NCBI GenBank assembly: GCA_937915375.1
Contig: CALDMO010000023.1
Span: forward strand, 1 to 64,000
Reading direction: 5' to 3'
DNA from: an uncultured Marvinbryantia sp.
GTDB taxonomy: Bacteria > Bacillota > Clostridia > Lachnospirales > Lachnospiraceae
Length of the DNA stretch: 64,000 nt
A program made the position numbers and the translations under genes. A model generated the notes under the pieces. It saw only the letters and a program-made list of their open reading frames with translations, was not told the origin of the DNA and ran no database searches. Every line of letters begins with the position of its first letter. The first letter of the stretch is position 1. Positions 60,904 to 64,000 of this stretch are shown here, in pieces.

Positions 60904-62067
60904 ATGGATCAGGTCAGAATCGGAGTGATAGGAGTTGGAAATATGGGAAGCGGTCATGCCAAAAGAATCGTGGCAGGAAATGTACCGCATATGCGTCTGA
61001 CGGCGGTGGCGGATATTCGAGAAGAGCGCAGAACATGGGCGAAGGAAAATTTGCCGGAAACGGTGCGGATTTTCGATAGCGCAGAAAAACTGATGGACTC
61101 CGGCGAAGTGGATGCAATTTTGATCGCAACGCCGCATTATCTGCATCCAACCCTTGTGATAGAGGGATTACGAAGAAATCTTCATGTGCTGAGTGAAAAA
61201 CCGGCCGGCGTATATACAAAGCAGGTGCGTGAGATGAATGAAGAAGCAGATAAACATGAGGCTGTGTTTGCCCTGATGTTTAATCAGCGGACGAATCCTG
61301 TTTATCGGAAAATAAAGGAACTGACAGACAGTAAAGTATATGGAAATATAAAGCGTGTGAATTGGATTATCACGGATTGGTATCGGACGCAGGTTTATTA
61401 TGATTCCGGTTCCTGGCGCGCAACTTGGGATGGCGAAGGCGGCGGTGTGCTGTTGAATCAATGTCCGCATCAGCTGGATCTGCTGCAGTGGATTTGTGGG
61501 CTGCCAACAAAGGTACAGGCGTTTTGTCATGAAGGAAAGTGGCACAATATTGAGGTAGAGGATGATGTGACGGCTTATCTGGAGTTTGAAAATGGAGCAA
61601 CGGGTGTGTTTGTTACGTCTACAGGTGATGCTCCTGGAACCAATCGTCTGGAGATTGATCTGGAACGGGCGAAAATCGTTGCGGAGAATGGAAAACTGCA
61701 GGTATATGAGCTTGAGGTAAATGAAAGAGAGCATTGCTTTGCTGCGAAGGAAGGCTTTCAGATGCCGGAAGGAAAATGGGTAGAACTGGATGTTTCCGGG
61801 GATAATCCGCAGCATGACGGTGTACTTGCAGCGTTTGCGGACGCAATTCTGTATGGAAAACCATTGGTCGCAGATGGAAGAGAGGGAATCAGAGGCTTGA
61901 TGCTTTCAAATGCAATGCATTTGTCAAGTTGGACGAAACAGCCGGTTGAACTTCCAGTGGATGAAGAACTGTTTTTGAAAGAATTAAATGAGAGAAGAAA
62001 ACGTTCCGTGAAAAAAGAAAATGTATCCGAAGTGACCTTTGATACAGAGGGAACATACGGAAACTGA
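60904..62067 (+). CDS. Gfo/Idh/MocA-family oxidoreductase (tandem paralogue B)
   Basis: A 387-residue dehydrogenase with VIGVGNMGSGHA, LSEKPAG and GEGGGVLLNQCPHQLDLLQW at the same places as in the preceding paralogue. By eye the two are well over half identical through the catalytic domain. Differences around the substrate pocket (for example WITDWYRTQVYYD against WIINNWYRTQAYYD) could give different specificity. AGAAGGAGAGGGG precedes the ATG. It is the last gene of the uronate operon before a strong terminator. Confidence 0.87.
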   Translation: MDQVRIGVIGVGNMGSGHAKRIVAGNVPHMRLTAVADIREERRTWAKENLPETVRIFDSAEKLMDSGEVDAILIATPHYLHPTLVIEGLRRNLHVLSEKPAGVYTKQVREMNEEADKHEAVFALMFNQRTNPVYRKIKELTDSKVYGNIKRVNWIITDWYRTQVYYDSGSWRATWDGEGGGVLLNQCPHQLDLLQWICGLPTKVQAFCHEGKWHNIEVEDDVTAYLEFENGATGVFVTSTGDAPGTNRLEIDLERAKIVAENGKLQVYELEVNEREHCFAAKEGFQMPEGKWVELDVSGDNPQHDGVLAAFADAILYGKPLVADGREGIRGLMLSNAMHLSSWTKQPVELPVDEELFLKELNERRKRSVKKENVSEVTFDTEGTYGN

Positions 62068-62076
62068 GCGTTAAGA

Positions 62077-62125
62077 AAAAGTCCTAACGGCGTAAGAAAA
62101 ATTTGCGCCGGCAGGACTTTTGTGT
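62077..62125 (+). terminator. Terminator of the uronate operon
   Basis: AAAAGTCCT (62077-62085) and AGGACTTTT (62113-62121) form the base, with an inner CGGCG/CGCCG stem. It separates the dehydrogenase genes from the beta-glucuronidase gene, which needs its own promoter or read-through. Confidence 0.75.
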
Positions 62126-62246
62126 TTAGGAAAAAGGAAACAGAGGTATTTTATATATCGTTTTGTTAATAATACTATAATGCAGTAAGTTTTTGGATGT
62201 GTAAACCAATATACCATATAAAATGTATCATACAGGAGGGAACAGT

Positions 62247-64000
62247 ATGCTTTATCCAATTTTAACACCATCCCGTTTTGTCAGTGATTTGAGCGGCGTA
62301 TGGGATTTTAAACTGGATGACGGAACAGGTTTTGAAAAAGAATGGTTTCGCGCGCCGCTTATGGAACCGCTGACAATGCCGGTTCCGGCTTCGTATAATG
62401 ACATCAAAGAGGGGATAGATTTTCGGGATCATTACGGATGGGTTTTCTATCAGAGAATGCTTTCCGTGCCGCCGGCTCTCTTGACACAACGCGTGATGCT
62501 GCGCTGCGACGCGGTTTCTCACGAGGCAAAGGTGTATTTAAACGGCGAGTTAATATGTGAGCATAAGGGTGGTTTTCTTCCGTTTGAGGTGGAAATTACA
62601 GACAGGATCAAAACAGGCGAAGACAATCTGCTGACTATCGCTGTCAGCAACGTTATTGATTATACTACGCTTCCGGTTGGAGGAAAGGCCGATATGCTGG
62701 GCGGGCAGATGGGAATGGGTATGGGAATGCCGTCTGATAAGCCGAAAAATCATCCAAACTTTGACTTTTTCAATTACTGTGGAATCAACCGACCGGTGCG
62801 GATCTACACGACGCCAAAAAGCTATATCAAAGATATCACGTTGGTTTCCGAGATAAGTGGAAAGGATGCCCGAATCAGATACGCTGTGGATGCGGTGGGA
62901 GACGGGAAATGCAGAGTGGAAGTGTTTGACAGAAACGGAACGAAGGTGGCCGAGGCGGACGGATGCGAGGGGATGCTTTCTGTGAAAGAGGTAACGTTAT
63001 GGCAGCCGCTGAAACCATATTTGTACGATGTCAGAGTGACTTTTGGTGAGGATGTTTATACCGAGCGTTATGGTGTAAGAACTGTGCGAGTAGAAGGCGG
63101 AAAGTTTCTGATTAATGAAAAGCCGTTCTATTTTAAAGGGTATGGCAAACATGAGGATACGTTTCCGGCGGGCAGAGGGCTGAACTTGCCAATGAATGTG
63201 AAAGACATTTCTCTGATGAAGTGGCAGGGGGCAAACAGTTTTCGTACCAGCCACTATCCGTATAGTGAAGAGATGATGCGGCTGTGCGATGAAGAAGGGA
63301 TTGTTGTGATCGATGAAACGACGGCAGTCGGAGTAAATTTGAATTTTGGCGGCGGTGCGAATTTTAACGGTCAGAAGATCAGCACCTTCGATCGGGAGCG
63401 CGGCGTACAGACGCAGGAGCATCACAAAGAGGTGATTCGTGATCTGATCGCCAGAGATAAAAACCATGCCTGCGTGGTAATGTGGAGTCTTGCGAACGAG
63501 CCGGACTCTGTGGGGGAGGATGCATATCATTATTTTAAGCCGCTTTATGAACTGGCAAGGGGACTCGATCCTCAGAAGCGTCCGTGCACGCTTGTAAGCG
63601 TACAGATGCAGGATTATTCGAAAGATGTGACGGCCGAATTATCAGATGTGATCTGTCTGAACCGTTATTATGGCTGGTATTTCGGCGGACCGGATATTGC
63701 CAAAGCGGCAGCGCCGCTCAGAAAAGAACTGGAATACTGGACAAAAATCGGCAAGCCGGTTGTGTTTACTGAATACGGCGCAGATACAGTGATGGGTTTC
63801 CATGACACCACACCGGTGATGTATACAGAAGAATATCAGCTGGAGTATTACAAGATGAATAACGGTGTCTTTGATGAATTTCCAATCGTGGTGGGTGAGC
63901 AGGTATGGAATTTCGCGGATTTCATGACCAGTCAGGGATTGCTGCGTGTACAGGGAAATAAGAAAGGACTTTTTACCAGAGACCGAAAGCCGAAACTGGC
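62247..64000 (+). CDS. uidA: GH2 beta-glucuronidase, cut by the window end
   Basis: The first 584 codons of a beta-glucuronidase; the end lies beyond the window. The sugar-binding domain begins SGVWDFKLDD, an immunoglobulin-like domain follows, and the TIM barrel carries acid/base Glu418 (LANEPDS) and nucleophile Glu509 (FTEYGAD), each five positions after the E. coli numbers. The glucuronate-recognising N-x-K motif is present as Asn571-Lys572-Lys573. The loop after VGVNLNFGGG is about as long as the E. coli loop 1, suggesting activity on small glucuronides. CAGGAGGG precedes the ATG. There is no signal peptide. It feeds glucuronate to UxaC. Confidence 0.95.
   Translation, partial: MLYPILTPSRFVSDLSGVWDFKLDDGTGFEKEWFRAPLMEPLTMPVPASYNDIKEGIDFRDHYGWVFYQRMLSVPPALLTQRVMLRCDAVSHEAKVYLNGELICEHKGGFLPFEVEITDRIKTGEDNLLTIAVSNVIDYTTLPVGGKADMLGGQMGMGMGMPSDKPKNHPNFDFFNYCGINRPVRIYTTPKSYIKDITLVSEISGKDARIRYAVDAVGDGKCRVEVFDRNGTKVAEADGCEGMLSVKEVTLWQPLKPYLYDVRVTFGEDVYTERYGVRTVRVEGGKFLINEKPFYFKGYGKHEDTFPAGRGLNLPMNVKDISLMKWQGANSFRTSHYPYSEEMMRLCDEEGIVVIDETTAVGVNLNFGGGANFNGQKISTFDRERGVQTQEHHKEVIRDLIARDKNHACVVMWSLANEPDSVGEDAYHYFKPLYELARGLDPQKRPCTLVSVQMQDYSKDVTAELSDVICLNRYYGWYFGGPDIAKAAAPLRKELEYWTKIGKPVVFTEYGADTVMGFHDTTPVMYTEEYQLEYYKMNNGVFDEFPIVVGEQVWNFADFMTSQGLLRVQGNKKGLFTRDRKPKL

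Overview
The window looks like a chromosomal segment of an anaerobic, saccharolytic Firmicute, most likely a gut Lachnospiraceae. The clues are the YesM/YesN-type two-component systems next to CUT1 sugar ABC transporters, the glgC/glgD pair, a ferredoxin-type [FeFe] hydrogenase, rubredoxin, a molybdenum hydroxylase cluster and many glycoside hydrolases. Family and genus are inferred from gene content and style only. No phage, transposase or CRISPR array was seen.

Layout. 1-1047: 3' part of a tRNA-Lys, an AT-rich stretch, and a 56-codon fragment that duplicates the C-terminus of an alcohol dehydrogenase located 32 kb away. 1048-1569: shikimate kinase-like gene. 1748-9919: first sugar-uptake locus (response regulator, histidine kinase, lipoprotein binding protein, second binding protein, two permeases). 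10019-11089: N-terminally truncated DUF4143-type ATPase. 11241-18953: a visibly AT-richer arabinofuranoside island (GH51, binding protein and two permeases on the minus strand; sensor kinase and regulator divergent). 19052-25527: HtrA protease, DMT exporter, rubredoxin, purine nucleoside phosphorylase, type-B carboxylesterase and a two-gene chromate-type transporter. 25607-31651: molybdenum hydroxylase and purine island (THEP1-MocA fusion and ModE-like regulator, divergent from a three-subunit xanthine dehydrogenase-type enzyme, then xanthine phosphoribosyltransferase). 31723-35330: Zn-dependent dehydrogenase, two G3E/CobW GTPases (one with a His/Cys repeat array) and a small Cys-rich protein. 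35484-37834: glgCD. 37986-41063: AraC regulator divergent from a GH127 beta-L-arabinofuranosidase. 41154-50470: third sugar locus (regulator, two permeases, binding protein, GH31, kinase). 50541-52055: [FeFe] hydrogenase. 52124-64000: hexuronate/glucuronide locus (AraC regulator; uxaC, uxuA, uxuB and four Gfo/Idh/MocA dehydrogenases in one run; then a beta-glucuronidase cut by the window end).

How it fits together. Three two-component systems each accompany an ABC importer that lacks its own ATPase, so a shared MsmK-type ATPase elsewhere is expected. Imported oligosaccharides would be cut inside the cell by GH51, GH127, GH31 and GH2 enzymes, none of which has an obvious signal peptide. Glucuronate released by the GH2 enzyme can enter UxaC-UxuB-UxuA and yield 2-keto-3-deoxygluconate; the kinase and aldolase that follow are not in the window. 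Purines can be handled by PNP, the molybdenum hydroxylase and Xpt.

Best candidates for something undescribed are the four Gfo/Idh/MocA dehydrogenases embedded in the uronate operon next to the beta-glucuronidase, the THEP1-MocA fusion overlapping a ModE-like gene, and the dehydrogenase/G3E GTPase/Cys-rich protein cluster. All functional statements are read from sequence motifs; no database search was run.
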